A stretch of DNA of 64,000 nucleotides from contig NZ_MAMP01000002.1 in the NCBI RefSeq assembly GCF_001750285.1, positions 62,001-126,000 of the forward strand, read 5' to 3'. Position 1 is the first letter of the stretch. Each line of letters starts with the position of its first letter. Below the pieces are notes generated by a model. That model made no database searches, was not told the origin of the DNA, and was given only the letters and a program-made list of their open reading frames with translations. Positions 35,413-44,669 of the stretch are shown here, one piece after another. This DNA comes from Domibacillus iocasae. GTDB lineage: Bacteria; Bacillota; Bacilli; Bacillales; Domibacillaceae. Made by a program: the position numbers and the translations under genes.

Positions 35413-36108
35413 TTATTTATTTCGATACCTTCGCTCCGGCCGGCCGATCGTTCCGTAAATGATGTCTACTTCTGCCTCTTCTCGTGCAACAAGGTACTCC
35501 AAATACCGCCTGACGGTCGAGTTACTCGCACCAATCGCTTTCGCCGTTTCTTCCGCATTAATGTTGCCTGTCATTTTTTTCATTTGTGTACGAACTTTTT
35601 TCAACGTATGTTTATCAATCCCTTTTGGTAATTCTTCCGGCTGTTCTAAATGATTCGCGCCGCTGCTGGAGTTTTTAATGCCAAAAAAACGATTGACGTC
35701 CCCTTGCTCCATGACAGCTGAATGGGACAGCTTATCCCGCGTCTTTTTATATTGTTCCAGCGTAGATAAAAATTGATTAATCATAATCGGCTTCATCATG
35801 TAACTGAAGGCGCCGCCACGTATGGCCTCACTGACTGTATGTACATCATTTGCTGCCGTAATCATGATAACATCAACACTCCGGACTTCTTTTCGAATCT
35901 CCCACAGCAAATCGGTTCCTTTTATATCCGGCAAATACACATCAAGCAAAATAAGATCCGGGGTAAACACATTCAATAAGTCCAGCGCCTGCTTCCCGGT
36001 ACTTGCAGATGCGATAATATGAAATCCATCCACTTTTTGCACAAACTTTTTATAAATATTGATCGTTGTTTCATCATCCTCAATAATCATTACGTTTATG
36101 AGTTTCAC
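35413..36108 (-). CDS. CitB/DcuR/MalR-family response regulator
   Basis: 231 residues. The receiver domain has the EDD acidic cluster at 10-12, Asp56 in DLILLDVYLPDIKG, and the MITAANDVHTVSEAIRGGAFSYMMKPI tail. The C-terminal HTH has INAEETAKAIGASNSTVRRYLEYL, as in CitT/DctR/MalR of Bacillus. It starts at GTG 36108, 24 bases after the kinase stop. Such pairs sense extracellular carboxylates; the nearby tctC/tctBA is the obvious candidate target, which is inference. Confidence 0.92.
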   Translation of the reverse strand: MKLINVMIIEDDETTINIYKKFVQKVDGFHIIASASTGKQALDLLNVFTPDLILLDVYLPDIKGTDLLWEIRKEVRSVDVIMITAANDVHTVSEAIRGGAFSYMMKPIMINQFLSTLEQYKKTRDKLSHSAVMEQGDVNRFFGIKNSSSGANHLEQPEELPKGIDKHTLKKVRTQMKKMTGNINAEETAKAIGASNSTVRRYLEYLVAREEAEVDIIYGTIGRPERRYRNK

Positions 36109-36132
36109 GATATGTACGCCCCCTTTTTTGTT

Positions 36133-37719
36133 TTACAGTTTTGGAATGGTAATCGTAAATTGAGCACCATTACAGTGTCCTTCAGAAATGTAAATGTCCC
36201 CTTTTAATTTCTGTAGTGTATTTTTTACAATTGCCAGCCCGATTCCATGATTTTCCCCATCCTTCGTCGTAAATCCTTCTGTAAAAATTTCCTCCTGCTG
36301 TTCTGGCGGAATACCAGGACCGTTGTCTTCGATATCAAAAATAAGTTCATGGCCAAAGTCAGTAAACGAAACATTTACAGTTGCTTCTTCACCTTTAAAA
36401 CGGCTTGCTGCTTCCATGGCATTATCAATGATATTGCCCAAAACGGTCACAAACAGTTTCGTATCAAAAGAAGGCGGTATACAAAACAGATTGCTGTTTT
36501 CATCAATGTTGAGCTGCACTTTTAATTCTTTTGAACGATGAATTTTACCAAGCAGACACGCAGCAATATACGGATCTTTTACCGAAGAAGTTAAAAAGAC
36601 AACCATATCCTGCCGTTCCTTCACTTCACCTGAAATAAAGGCCCTCGCTTCATCATATTGCTCCAAAACCATCAGCCCATATATTGTATTTAGTTTATTT
36701 AAATATTCATGGTTTTGTGCTCGAATATTATCCGTAATGCTTTTAACAGCCGACATCTCTTCTTCCATTTTTTCAATTTCAGAAACAGGACGGATCGTTA
36801 AAACTGCGCCTATTGTTGTATTGTTCTGCCAAATAGGAGAACCGTCTACTATGTAAAGGTGATGTCCAAATAGAAACCGTTGATGCACGACACTTTCTCT
36901 TCGTTCGATAATATATTTCACCATATCAACCAGGCGGGAATTCAATACTCTTCCATCTAATTCAATCTGACCCTGAAGTAATTTCCTCGCTCTTTTATTC
37001 ATCGATGTCACCTTATGATCGTTGTTCACAGCAATAATCGCGTCTCGAATCGATTCAAGCGTCGCTTCTTTTTCCTTAAATAAAAATGAAATTTCTTCCG
37101 GTTCAAGGTCAAAAATCAATTTCTTTACACGCTTCGCAATAATAATGGCGCCCGTTATACCAAGGAGGCTAATAAACAAAGCGAAAACAAAAAGCTTAAA
37201 TTGATACTCGTCCATTCTTTTCTCAGCTTCTGTTGTTAGAAAACCGACAGATGAAACACCAATTATTTCTCCGTCTTCATTGTAAATAGGTGTTTTTGCT
37301 TTAATAGCTGAACCCGATATCCCGGTACCCTCATAAATAACGGATTTTCCTTTTTCTATAGCCAGACTACTGCTTGTTCCCATCGTTTTCCCGATATTTC
37401 TTTCGATGTGATGAGAATAACGGACGTTTTCCATGTTTCCGATCACGACATAACCCGCACCCGTTAATTTTCTTATTTCTTCCGCGATCGGCTGGATATG
37501 AATGGATGGTTCGGGTTCATCAAACGCTTCAATAATCGCATCTTTTTGAGCAGCCATCTTTGCCACTGTCATAGCCTGATTACCCAGTGCTTCACCTGTT
37601 AGATCATTAATCATCGTCAATGAGATAGCGCTTACAAAAATAACCGTTAAGCAAACGACTATTGAAATCAAAACGATCATTTGAGTAAGAAGCTTTGGTT
37701 TTTTTAAAAAAGTCGCCAT
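36133..37719 (-). CDS. CitA/DcuS/MalK-family sensor histidine kinase
   Basis: 528 residues. TM1 is at about 12-34, an extracytoplasmic Cache-type sensor occupies about 35-172 (GAGYVVIGNMENVRYSHH, GTGISGSAIKAKTPIYN), and TM2 is at about 173-195. A PAS domain is near 215-315 and the SpoOB-type H-box RAQNHEYLNKLNTIYGL carries His337. The HATPase domain has NIIDNAMEAA and DNGPGIPPE. The architecture is that of citrate/C4-dicarboxylate sensors. It is the first gene of the pair with the regulator downstream. Confidence 0.93.
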   Translation of the reverse strand: MATFLKKPKLLTQMIVLISIVVCLTVIFVSAISLTMINDLTGEALGNQAMTVAKMAAQKDAIIEAFDEPEPSIHIQPIAEEIRKLTGAGYVVIGNMENVRYSHHIERNIGKTMGTSSSLAIEKGKSVIYEGTGISGSAIKAKTPIYNEDGEIIGVSSVGFLTTEAEKRMDEYQFKLFVFALFISLLGITGAIIIAKRVKKLIFDLEPEEISFLFKEKEATLESIRDAIIAVNNDHKVTSMNKRARKLLQGQIELDGRVLNSRLVDMVKYIIERRESVVHQRFLFGHHLYIVDGSPIWQNNTTIGAVLTIRPVSEIEKMEEEMSAVKSITDNIRAQNHEYLNKLNTIYGLMVLEQYDEARAFISGEVKERQDMVVFLTSSVKDPYIAACLLGKIHRSKELKVQLNIDENSNLFCIPPSFDTKLFVTVLGNIIDNAMEAASRFKGEEATVNVSFTDFGHELIFDIEDNGPGIPPEQQEEIFTEGFTTKDGENHGIGLAIVKNTLQKLKGDIYISEGHCNGAQFTITIPKL

Positions 37720-37903
37720 CCATCTTCCTTCTTTCCGGCTTCCAATGCCTTTCTTGTTTCTTCTATTAATCTGCTATCCTTCGTTTATTGTCAATATTAT
37801 GTTCATTTTATTCATAAAAATTAATTGTTTATTTTTTAAAAAAACAGGGTAAACATTGTGTATATTTGTGCCTATAACTATTTTACTTCTGGAGGAAAGT
37901 GCC

Positions 37904-38752
37904 GTGAACGATGAAATTCGTGTTCTTGGAGAAGAACTGATTGAGCAAAAAGAGCAAATTGCGAGGATCGTTTATAAAAAACAGCATCAAACAGATGTGA
38001 TTAATGAAGAGCAGACAGAGACGAAGCAATCTCTTGAATACAGCATTCATTTCATTCAAATGTTTGGCGATGTTTTAGTGGCGCAGCCTGAAAAAGCATC
38101 CGCTGTTAAAACATTCAATAATTGGGGAAGAAACACAGGCGAAATTGCCTGCAGCATGGGGGCGTCGATGGATGAAGCACTTCGAGGCACAGGCATGTTC
38201 CGGGCCCTTATATTGGATACCTTAAAGGCTAAAGCAAAAGAAAAACAAATGTCGATCGATTCCATCTTCGATGCTATCGCCATGATCGATCCACTTCTGG
38301 ATGAAGCTGTTTATGCGTTCAGCCTTTCATATGTACAGTATCACCAAAAAACCCTTGAGGATTCGAATCAGGCCTTGTTGGAATTATCTGTTCCGGTTGT
38401 TCCGATTACAAAAGGTGTAGCGGTCCTTCCTTTGATCGGGAGCATGAATACGGAGCGTGCGAAATTTTTAATGGAAGAAGTGCTTCAAAAAGCAGCTCAA
38501 TTTCATCTTTCTCATTTGCTTCTTGATTTGTCAGGCGTTGTCACCGTCGATACAATGGTAGCAGACCAAATCTTTAAGATCATTAACGCATTGTCCCTGC
38601 TTGGGGTAGAAGCATCGTTAATCGGGATTCGGCCGGAAGTGGCTCAAACGATGGTCACAATCGGTATTAATATTGGTGAAATGGATGTAAAAGCAAATTT
38701 GGAGACCGCTTTAAAAGATTTACAGCAAGCCTCACACTTATTCTCATACTAA
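37904..38752 (+). CDS. RsbR-like STAS-domain co-antagonist
   Basis: 282 residues. The N-terminal part (about 1-160) is helical and resembles the variable globin-like sensor of RsbR paralogues. The C-terminal STAS domain (about 170-280: VAVLPLIGSMNTERAKFL, LLLDLSGVVTVDTMVADQIF, GVEASLIGIRPEVAQTMV) keeps the Thr that RsbT phosphorylates in RsbR proteins. RsbR paralogues form the stressosome that controls SigB. The frame opens at 37856, but the GTG at 37904 follows GGAGGAAAG. No rsbS/rsbT genes are adjacent. Confidence 0.8.
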   Translation: MNDEIRVLGEELIEQKEQIARIVYKKQHQTDVINEEQTETKQSLEYSIHFIQMFGDVLVAQPEKASAVKTFNNWGRNTGEIACSMGASMDEALRGTGMFRALILDTLKAKAKEKQMSIDSIFDAIAMIDPLLDEAVYAFSLSYVQYHQKTLEDSNQALLELSVPVVPITKGVAVLPLIGSMNTERAKFLMEEVLQKAAQFHLSHLLLDLSGVVTVDTMVADQIFKIINALSLLGVEASLIGIRPEVAQTMVTIGINIGEMDVKANLETALKDLQQASHLFSY

Positions 38753-38805
38753 TAGGAGATGTTCTAAAAGCTTATGATCCATCTTGTGTGCTGGCCTGTT
38801 ATGAG

Positions 38806-38882
38806 TTAGCGCCGAAAAGATATGTACTAACGCCAAAAAAAAACAATTTTCCGGCTATAACACCCGTTATTCCGGTTTTATC
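38806..38882. repeat. Intergenic repeat R2
   Basis: Direct copies TTAGCGCCGAAAAG and CTAACGCC followed by A-rich sequence are spaced by 21 bases. Inverted copies TTTTCCGGCTATA and TTATTCCGGTTTTA follow. It lies in the convergent gap between the RsbR-like gene and pucG. Confidence 0.55.
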
Positions 38883-38938
38883 CCTTCTATTCTATCGTTA
38901 TCCCCCTTATTTCGTCTTTAGCAGGGAAGAGCGAATGA

Positions 38939-38993
38939 TAAAAAGACTGTCCTCAAAATCCAGATGCGCTTGATTTATGAGACAGTCTTTTTT
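38939..38993 (-). terminator. Terminator of pucFG
   Basis: AAAAGACTGTC..CTCA pairs with TGAG..ACAGTCTTTT across a long loop, with T-runs; directly after the pucG stop. Confidence 0.65.
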
Positions 38994-38996
38994 CAC

Positions 38997-40247
38997 TTAT
39001 ATGTTAACCGGATCCTTCACTGCCGGCTTCATATAGCAGTCGAGCGCCGCCTGAACCGCTTCACCCCGATGAACCCGAACGCCGTGGCGAATCAAAACTG
39101 CTTCAAAAGCACCGAGCACCGCAAGCACGTTTTCACGACGGCAGCTATAGCCCATTGTCCCAATCCGCCAAATTTTCCCGTGAAGCGGCCCGAATGAGCT
39201 GGCAATTTCAATGCCGAATTCCGTTAAAAGCATATTGCGGACAGAATCCGCTTCAACTTCCTCAGGCACCTTAATACACGTGACCGTCGGCAGCTTTACC
39301 TCTCTCCTGCCAAATAATCCGAGACCCATCGCTTCAATTCCTGCTATAAGCGCTTTTTCATGAAAAGCGTGACGAGCAAACCGTTCTTCCAACCCTTCTT
39401 CAAGTAAAATCCGCAGTCCTTCACGAAGCGCGTACAGCATGGAGGTTGCTTCTGTATGATGGTTCAGCCGACGCGGGCCCCAATAGTCTTGAAGCATGCT
39501 GAGGTCAAAGTAATTACTGCGGATAAACAGTGTATTCTGCCGCCGCAGCTCTTCATCTGTTGCAATGCCGCGCTCCACCTTTTTTCGGCTCGCAATTCGT
39601 TTTTCAATTCGTTCATTATACGTAAGTGGTGCCATACCGGATGGAACGGACAAACATTTTTGCGTGCCAGCAATCAACCCGTCAATACACCACTCGTCCA
39701 CCCGTACATCGGCACCGCCAATTGATGCAACCGCATCCACAATAAACAGAATATCCATTTCACGGCATGCTTGCCCAATCTCTCTTAAAGGCTGCATACA
39801 CCCTGTTGATGTTTCCGCATGAACCATTGCCACAATATCCGGCTTTGTTTCCTTTATCTTTTGAATCACATCTGCCGGGTCAAAAACCGTGCCCCACTCT
39901 GTATCCATCGCTTCTACTTCCGCGCCATAACGTTCACAAATTTCCATTAATAAATGACCGAATCGCCCATAGACTGGCACGAGAACGTTATCGCCCGGCC
40001 GGATCACACTCGCTAACATCGCTTCAATGCCGGACCTTGATGTGCCGTCTACAGGAAACGCCCACTTGTTTTTTGTTTTAAACAGGACGCGAAGCATATC
40101 CATTACTTCATTCATCATATGAGTAAACGCCGGATCAAACTGGCCGACAATCGGTGTAGTCATTGCGCGCAGCACACGCGGGTCCACCTCCACTGGTCCA
40201 GGTGTCATGATGGTCCGGATCGGTGTATTTAAATCTGTATATGTCAT
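38997..40247 (-). CDS. pucG: (S)-ureidoglycine-glyoxylate aminotransferase
   Basis: 416 residues, class V PLP aminotransferase. The N-terminus IRTIMTPGPVEVDPRVLRAM is the family start. VDAVASIGGADVRVDEW and GTQKCLSVPSGMA contain the PLP Asp and Schiff-base Lys. PucG moves the amino group of ureidoglycine to glyoxylate, giving glycine and oxalurate. The frame opens at 40289, but the ATG at 40247 has AAGGAGG upstream. It is 13 bases from pucF and forms a two-gene unit with it. Confidence 0.92.
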   Translation of the reverse strand: MTYTDLNTPIRTIMTPGPVEVDPRVLRAMTTPIVGQFDPAFTHMMNEVMDMLRVLFKTKNKWAFPVDGTSRSGIEAMLASVIRPGDNVLVPVYGRFGHLLMEICERYGAEVEAMDTEWGTVFDPADVIQKIKETKPDIVAMVHAETSTGCMQPLREIGQACREMDILFIVDAVASIGGADVRVDEWCIDGLIAGTQKCLSVPSGMAPLTYNERIEKRIASRKKVERGIATDEELRRQNTLFIRSNYFDLSMLQDYWGPRRLNHHTEATSMLYALREGLRILLEEGLEERFARHAFHEKALIAGIEAMGLGLFGRREVKLPTVTCIKVPEEVEADSVRNMLLTEFGIEIASSFGPLHGKIWRIGTMGYSCRRENVLAVLGAFEAVLIRHGVRVHRGEAVQAALDCYMKPAVKDPVNI

Positions 40248-40260
40248 CTTGCCTTCCTCC

Positions 40261-41505
40261 TTAAACATAAGCGAGGGTATAAAGCTCACCCATCAGCATT
40301 TGAATGCCTTTTTCAAGATCGTCCGGTTCCGTCCATTCATCAGGTGAATGGCTAATACCATGCCGGCTCGGTACAAATAACAGCATTGTCGGGCAATAGC
40401 CGCCAAATACTTGTGAATCGTGGCCTGCTCCACTAATCAATGTTTCATAAGACAATCCCAAATGCTTCGCTTGCCGGGCAGCGGATTTCATCATGGCCTG
40501 ATCCAGCTTAACGGGTTCAATGCTCATCCATCGCTGGGTACTCATTGTCATACCGCGGGTTTTTACATGCGTTTCAAACTCTTCTATTTTTTTCTCAAAA
40601 CGGTCCAATACGGACGAATCATAATGCCGGGCATCAAGGCTGCATTCTACCTCACCCGCAATTACATTCGGCATGTTCGGCTTTGCAGTTACCTTCCCGA
40701 CTGTGGCAACAAGTGATTCATCCAGTAATTCTGCTTCAGTTAAAAGAAAGACCGTCCACTCTGCCATTAAACGCATGGCATCTTTACGCATTGACATCGG
40801 CGTTGTCCCCGCATGATTGCTTTCTCCCTTAAAGTGAACGGTATAACGCCGCTGGCCGACAATATGGCTGACGATCCCAATTGATTTTTTCTTTCTTTCA
40901 AGAACAATCCCTTGCTCGACATGCACTTCAACAAACGCTTTCGGTTTTTTTCGTTCAATAGGCATCGGTTTGGCGCCGAACCCCGCTCCTTCCATTGCTT
41001 CTTTTAAGGAAATGCCATCTTTATCATAAATATGCTCGGCCTGATCCAGGTTGTACCGTCCTGTTATCCACCCTGATCCCCAAAACGTGAGGGGAAAACG
41101 GCTTCCTTCTTCTTCAGCCAGCGAAACAATATCAATCGTCCGCTTCGGCGGTCCATATTGTTCATACAAACGCTGCACGGCCATGAGACTGGCAACAATG
41201 CCGTATGCGCCGTCGAATTCCCCCCCATCTTTTACCGTGTCTATATGCGATCCTGTTAAAATAACCGATTCCGGCTCTTCCACACCGATACGCCGGCCAA
41301 ATAAATTCCCCACCTCATCGAACCGGACATCCAGCCCTTTTGCCTGCATCACCTTCTTTAACGCTTGCTGTGCTTGAATCCATGTATCTGAATATAAAAG
41401 CCTTGTTACACCCCCGCTCGCGGTCCCCCCAAACGCTGCCAGCCATTCCAGCATGTCATTCGCTGTCTTGAATCCATAATCTGCTTCCTGTACTGGAATT
41501 GTCAC
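40261..41505 (-). CDS. pucF: Allantoate amidohydrolase
   Basis: 414 residues, M20-family Zn hydrolase. It converts allantoate to ureidoglycine, CO2 and ammonia. Metal-ligand motifs are LTGSHIDTVKDGGEFDGAYGIVAS, SLAEEEGSRFPLTFWGS and EVHVEQGIVLE, with a terminal SGAGHDSQ and HSPDEW. The dimerisation domain has GESNHAGTTPMS. The ATG at 41505 follows AAGGGGGCGTTC. It is paired with pucG downstream; a deaminase remnant lies directly upstream. Confidence 0.94.
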   Translation of the reverse strand: MTIPVQEADYGFKTANDMLEWLAAFGGTASGGVTRLLYSDTWIQAQQALKKVMQAKGLDVRFDEVGNLFGRRIGVEEPESVILTGSHIDTVKDGGEFDGAYGIVASLMAVQRLYEQYGPPKRTIDIVSLAEEEGSRFPLTFWGSGWITGRYNLDQAEHIYDKDGISLKEAMEGAGFGAKPMPIERKKPKAFVEVHVEQGIVLERKKKSIGIVSHIVGQRRYTVHFKGESNHAGTTPMSMRKDAMRLMAEWTVFLLTEAELLDESLVATVGKVTAKPNMPNVIAGEVECSLDARHYDSSVLDRFEKKIEEFETHVKTRGMTMSTQRWMSIEPVKLDQAMMKSAARQAKHLGLSYETLISGAGHDSQVFGGYCPTMLLFVPSRHGISHSPDEWTEPDDLEKGIQMLMGELYTLAYV

Positions 41506-41535
41506 ATGAACGCCCCCTTCTTCTGCATTATCTTG

Positions 41536-41707
41536 TCAGCTTTTTTTCGGTAGTTTATTTTTGTGTGCATACCACACATCAGTGCCAACCCAGCCCGTTT
41601 CTTCCATTAGTTCCAGTGGCCGAAGCCCGAGCTTTTCGCGGCAAAATCTTTCTTTATCTTTTGTTTGAAATAATATTTTGGGCATTTTTGATTAACAATG
41701 TACTCAT
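41536..41707 (-). pseudogene. Remnant of an 8-oxoguanine/hydroxyatrazine-type deaminase
   Basis: A ribosome site and ATG at 41707 open MSTLLIKNAQNIISN, the N-terminus of a TrzA-type amidohydrolase, which soon stops. In another frame follows ERFCREKLGLRPLELMEETG and then WVGTDVWYAH before a stop. These are separated pieces of the 8-oxoguanine deaminase/AtzB group, where the (W/G)..DVW.AH block contains a metal-ligand region. Most of the gene is deleted. In an ancestor the pucF-pucG unit probably included this deaminase. Confidence 0.55.
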
Positions 41708-41743
41708 TTAATCCCCTCGTTCATTCATCATTAGAAAAGAAAA

Positions 41744-41770
41744 ACCTTAGCATCTAGGAGAAACTAAGGT
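41744..41770 (-). terminator. Weak terminator of the ABC-transporter operon
   Basis: On the minus strand ACCTTAG/CTAAGGT with a 13-base loop and then TTTTC. Confidence 0.45.
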
Positions 41771-41785
41771 CTTTCCAATTCGTTT

Positions 41786-42805
41786 TTATTCCTGTTCCGG
41801 TAAAAACTCAGTTGTGAAGATATCACTTGTTTCAAAATCTTCCTCAAGCAGCCCGATATCAAGCAATTGGTTCTTCAACGTATCCCAGCGTTCTTCTGTC
41901 ATATAGCCGATTCCATGCTCAGCGGCATCCTTGCCGTAAACGTAGTCATGCTGCGTTTCTGTTTCAAAGTTTAACGCTTCAAGCTCAATATTTGGATTTT
42001 CTGCGATAATCACTTCATTAATTGTATCAGCTGTTTCTTCGTATGACCCCCATCCTTTTACATAAGAATCAACAAACTGCTCAACCGTTTCTTTGTTGCT
42101 TTCCAAATAGTCCTTCGTTACAAATAACACAACATTATACGGATCATACCCGGATTCTGAAACGAGCAATGTTTCAACTGGCACATTTTCCTGTTCCATG
42201 AAAAACGGCTCGGATGTGACGAAGGCCTGCGTGACCGATTTTTTATTATCGATAAAGTTAACATGCTGGCCATTGTAACCAAGTTCTGCTGCATCACTTA
42301 AATCATATTGGTTCTTTAAAAAGTCCCAATACGTAATGCCTGGCTGAACAAAGACTTCCCGGCCATTTAAGTCTTCAAAGTCTTGAATATCTTCGCCTTC
42401 ATGGAACATAAATGCCTGCGGGCTGCCTTGCATCGTTGCTGCGAGCGCAACAAGTTCAATCCCCTGATTGCGCGCAATCAGCAATTGGTCCGCATGTGCA
42501 AGACCAAACTGCGCATCACCGGCTGCGACGATTTGAACAGGCGATACTTGTGGTCCACCCGGTTCCACATCTACATTTAAGCCGTTTTCTTCAAATGTGT
42601 TTTCTTCAACCGCGCTGTATACACCGCCGTGCTGAGATTTAGGGAACCAGTTTAAAACGAGCTTTACGTCTTCTGTTTTGCTCTCCGTGTCCGCTATGTC
42701 ACTTTCTGTATCTGATGCGCTTTCCCCACTGCATGCTGTGAGCATTAAACTCATCACTAACATAGAAGCGAGGACCCCTTTTTGTTTCCACTTTACAATC
42801 TCCAT
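41786..42805 (-). CDS. ABC transporter substrate-binding lipoprotein (NMT1/THI5-like)
   Basis: 339 residues. The lipoprotein signal ends MLTAC with Cys25, then an acidic linker. The NMT1/SsuA-type fold shows VKLVLNWFPKSQHGGVYSA, GPQVSPVQIVAAGDAQFGLAHAD and GREVFVQPGITYWDFL. Such proteins bind pyrimidine precursors, nitrate/taurine, riboflavin or nucleobase-like ligands. Placement inside the purine catabolic cluster and a TnrA-like box before the operon suggest a nitrogenous purine or ureide. It is last of three genes; AGGAGG precedes the ATG. Confidence 0.85.
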   Translation of the reverse strand: MEIVKWKQKGVLASMLVMSLMLTACSGESASDTESDIADTESKTEDVKLVLNWFPKSQHGGVYSAVEENTFEENGLNVDVEPGGPQVSPVQIVAAGDAQFGLAHADQLLIARNQGIELVALAATMQGSPQAFMFHEGEDIQDFEDLNGREVFVQPGITYWDFLKNQYDLSDAAELGYNGQHVNFIDNKKSVTQAFVTSEPFFMEQENVPVETLLVSESGYDPYNVVLFVTKDYLESNKETVEQFVDSYVKGWGSYEETADTINEVIIAENPNIELEALNFETETQHDYVYGKDAAEHGIGYMTEERWDTLKNQLLDIGLLEEDFETSDIFTTEFLPEQE

Positions 42806-42830
42806 TTCATTTCCTCCTCTATCTATCTCT

Positions 42831-43691
42831 TTATTTTTCTGATTTCATTGCGGATTCATGCCAGCTGCCGAGCATCATTTTAGAAAACAAGCTGACGAGA
42901 AGGTAAAAGCTGATCCCGAGAATCGCCGCCGCAATCCCGCAGGAAAATAAAAATGATGTTTTCACTTGAATAGCCGCCACCGTAATCGCATAACCCAGAC
43001 CGCCGTTTCCGCCGCCTATGCCGGCTACATATTCACCAACAATTGCGCCGACAATCGATAGCGTACAAGAAATCTTCAATCCAGCCATAATAAATGGCAT
43101 CGCTGCAGGGATGCGCAGCTTCCACATTCTTTGCCACTTTGACGCGTTGTAAAGCGTGAAAAGCTCATCCATATTTTTATCAACAGAATTAAGGCCCATT
43201 AACGTATTCGAGATGACCGGAAAAAAGCCGATTAAAAAGGAAATGACCACGATCGAATTAAAACCGGCGCCAAACCAGATAACCACAATCGGCGCTACCG
43301 CTACGACCGGAATCGTCTGTAAAATAATCGCGTACGGGTAAATGCTTCTTTCTAATATTTTCGAGCTGGCCAAAAGAACAGAGACGCCAATGCCAATGAC
43401 AGCACTTAATAAAAAACCAATGACTGATTCAAAGACGGTAATGCGAATTGCTTCCGCGAGCAGTGCCCAATCAGAAACTGTGGCTTCCCAGACATCGGTC
43501 GGTTTCGGCAAAATATAATGCGGAAGCCCAAGCACTAACGGAATAAGCTGCCATAATGAGATAAATAAAACGAATGCGGCAATCGGTCCAAGATACATTT
43601 CTTTAAAGGTAGCGGCAAATGGTTTTTTCTTTTTTCCTGCGGCCGCTAAAGCTGTTTGCCGCTTCATCATTTCCACTTCTGACATCGCCAT
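42831..43691 (-). CDS. ABC transporter permease (NitT/TauT type)
   Basis: 286 residues with six predicted helices. The BPD inner-membrane signature near residues 180-215 includes LYNASKWQRMWKLRIPAAMPFIMAGL (the EAA-like loop contacting the ATPase). It pairs with the ATPase immediately upstream and the binding protein downstream. AAGGAG lies nine bases before the ATG; an alternative Met is two codons in. Substrate as discussed for the binding protein. Confidence 0.88.
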   Translation of the reverse strand: MAMSEVEMMKRQTALAAAGKKKKPFAATFKEMYLGPIAAFVLFISLWQLIPLVLGLPHYILPKPTDVWEATVSDWALLAEAIRITVFESVIGFLLSAVIGIGVSVLLASSKILERSIYPYAIILQTIPVVAVAPIVVIWFGAGFNSIVVISFLIGFFPVISNTLMGLNSVDKNMDELFTLYNASKWQRMWKLRIPAAMPFIMAGLKISCTLSIVGAIVGEYVAGIGGGNGGLGYAITVAAIQVKTSFLFSCGIAAAILGISFYLLVSLFSKMMLGSWHESAMKSEK

Positions 43692-44483
43692 TTATACGGT
43701 CTCCTTCCGCGGTTCATGATTTTCAAGGCTGGCTGATGCAAGATCAACATATTTTGAAAAAGCCGGGTCTGTTCTCATGGCTAATTCACGCGGATATGGA
43801 AGATTTACATCTATAACCGATGACAGTCTCCCCGGCCGGGCGGACATGACCGCAATTTTAGAAGATAAAAAGACAGCCTCATACACGTTATGTGTTACAA
43901 ACAGGACGGTCATTTTTTCTTTTTTCCATATGTCGAGCAGCTCCATTTGAAGGGTCTGCCGGGTAATTTCATCTAGGGCCGCAAACGGTTCATCCATAAG
44001 CAGAAGCTTCGGCTTAGCTGCTAGTGCCCGCGCAATCGATACGCGCATTCTCATTCCACCGGACAGCTGTCTCGGATAGGATGTTAAATGGTCTTTTAAC
44101 CCGACCATTTCAAGCACCTTCACTGCAGCTTCTTTTTTTTCTTTTTTATTACCGCCCCGAAGTTCGAGGGGCAGCAAGACATTATCGAGTACGCTGCGCC
44201 ACGGAAGAAGGTTTGCATCCTGAAAAACAAATGCAATGTCATTTGTATTTTTAATAAGGTCTTCCGGTGTGTTGCCGAAAACAGTCACGTCTCCTGTCGT
44301 TGGCGATCCGAGCCCGGCTACCATTCGCAGCGCGGTGGATTTGCCGCAGCCGGACGGTCCAAGAAAACTGATAAACTCTCCTTCTTCGACCGGAAAATCA
44401 AAATTGTTAAGCGCAATCGTACCAGTATTATAAACTTTGCTAACATTCCGAAAATAAACTGCATGATCTTGTACTATTTTCAC
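43692..44483 (-). CDS. ABC transporter ATPase (NitT/TauT type)
   Basis: 263 residues. Walker A is GPSGCGKST, the Q-loop is VFQDANLLPW, the ABC signature is QLSGGMRMRVSIARAL, Walker B is LLLMDEPFAALD, and the H-loop is VLFVTHNVYEAV. It energises the permease whose start follows directly after this stop. It begins at GTG 44483 after GGGAGGAGA, and is the first gene of the three-gene operon, with a TnrA/GlnR-like box 52 bases upstream. Confidence 0.92.
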   Translation of the reverse strand: MKIVQDHAVYFRNVSKVYNTGTIALNNFDFPVEEGEFISFLGPSGCGKSTALRMVAGLGSPTTGDVTVFGNTPEDLIKNTNDIAFVFQDANLLPWRSVLDNVLLPLELRGGNKKEKKEAAVKVLEMVGLKDHLTSYPRQLSGGMRMRVSIARALAAKPKLLLMDEPFAALDEITRQTLQMELLDIWKKEKMTVLFVTHNVYEAVFLSSKIAVMSARPGRLSSVIDVNLPYPRELAMRTDPAFSKYVDLASASLENHEPRKETV

Positions 44484-44534
44484 GTCGATCTCTCCTCCCG
44501 AATGTTCACTCTTTTAGAATGAGGTTTTCAGTTA

Positions 44535-44551
44535 TGTGATATCTACTAACA
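44535..44551. promoter_or_regulatory. TnrA/GlnR-type box before the ABC-transporter operon
   Basis: TGTGATATCTACTAACA fits TGTNA-N7-TNACA exactly and 15 of 17 positions of TGTNANAWWWTNTNACA. Its centre is 60 bases from the ATPase start. That is too close for the classical TnrA activation distance, so repression or an alternative transcript start are both possible. Confidence 0.5.
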
Positions 44552-44625
44552 TCATAATTGTGGCACCGAATAACCTCAATGTGTATTATCACTAAAAATT
44601 GTTTTATTTATTGGTGATAAAATAG

Positions 44626-44662
44626 AAAAAAGACTTAACCCTTATAAGATTAAGTCTTTTTT
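44626..44662 (-). terminator. Terminator of the pucABCDE operon
   Basis: AAAAAAGACTTAA/TTAAGTCTTTTTT, a 13-bp perfect stem directly after the pucE stop. Confidence 0.85.
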
Positions 44663-44669
44663 CGTTAGA

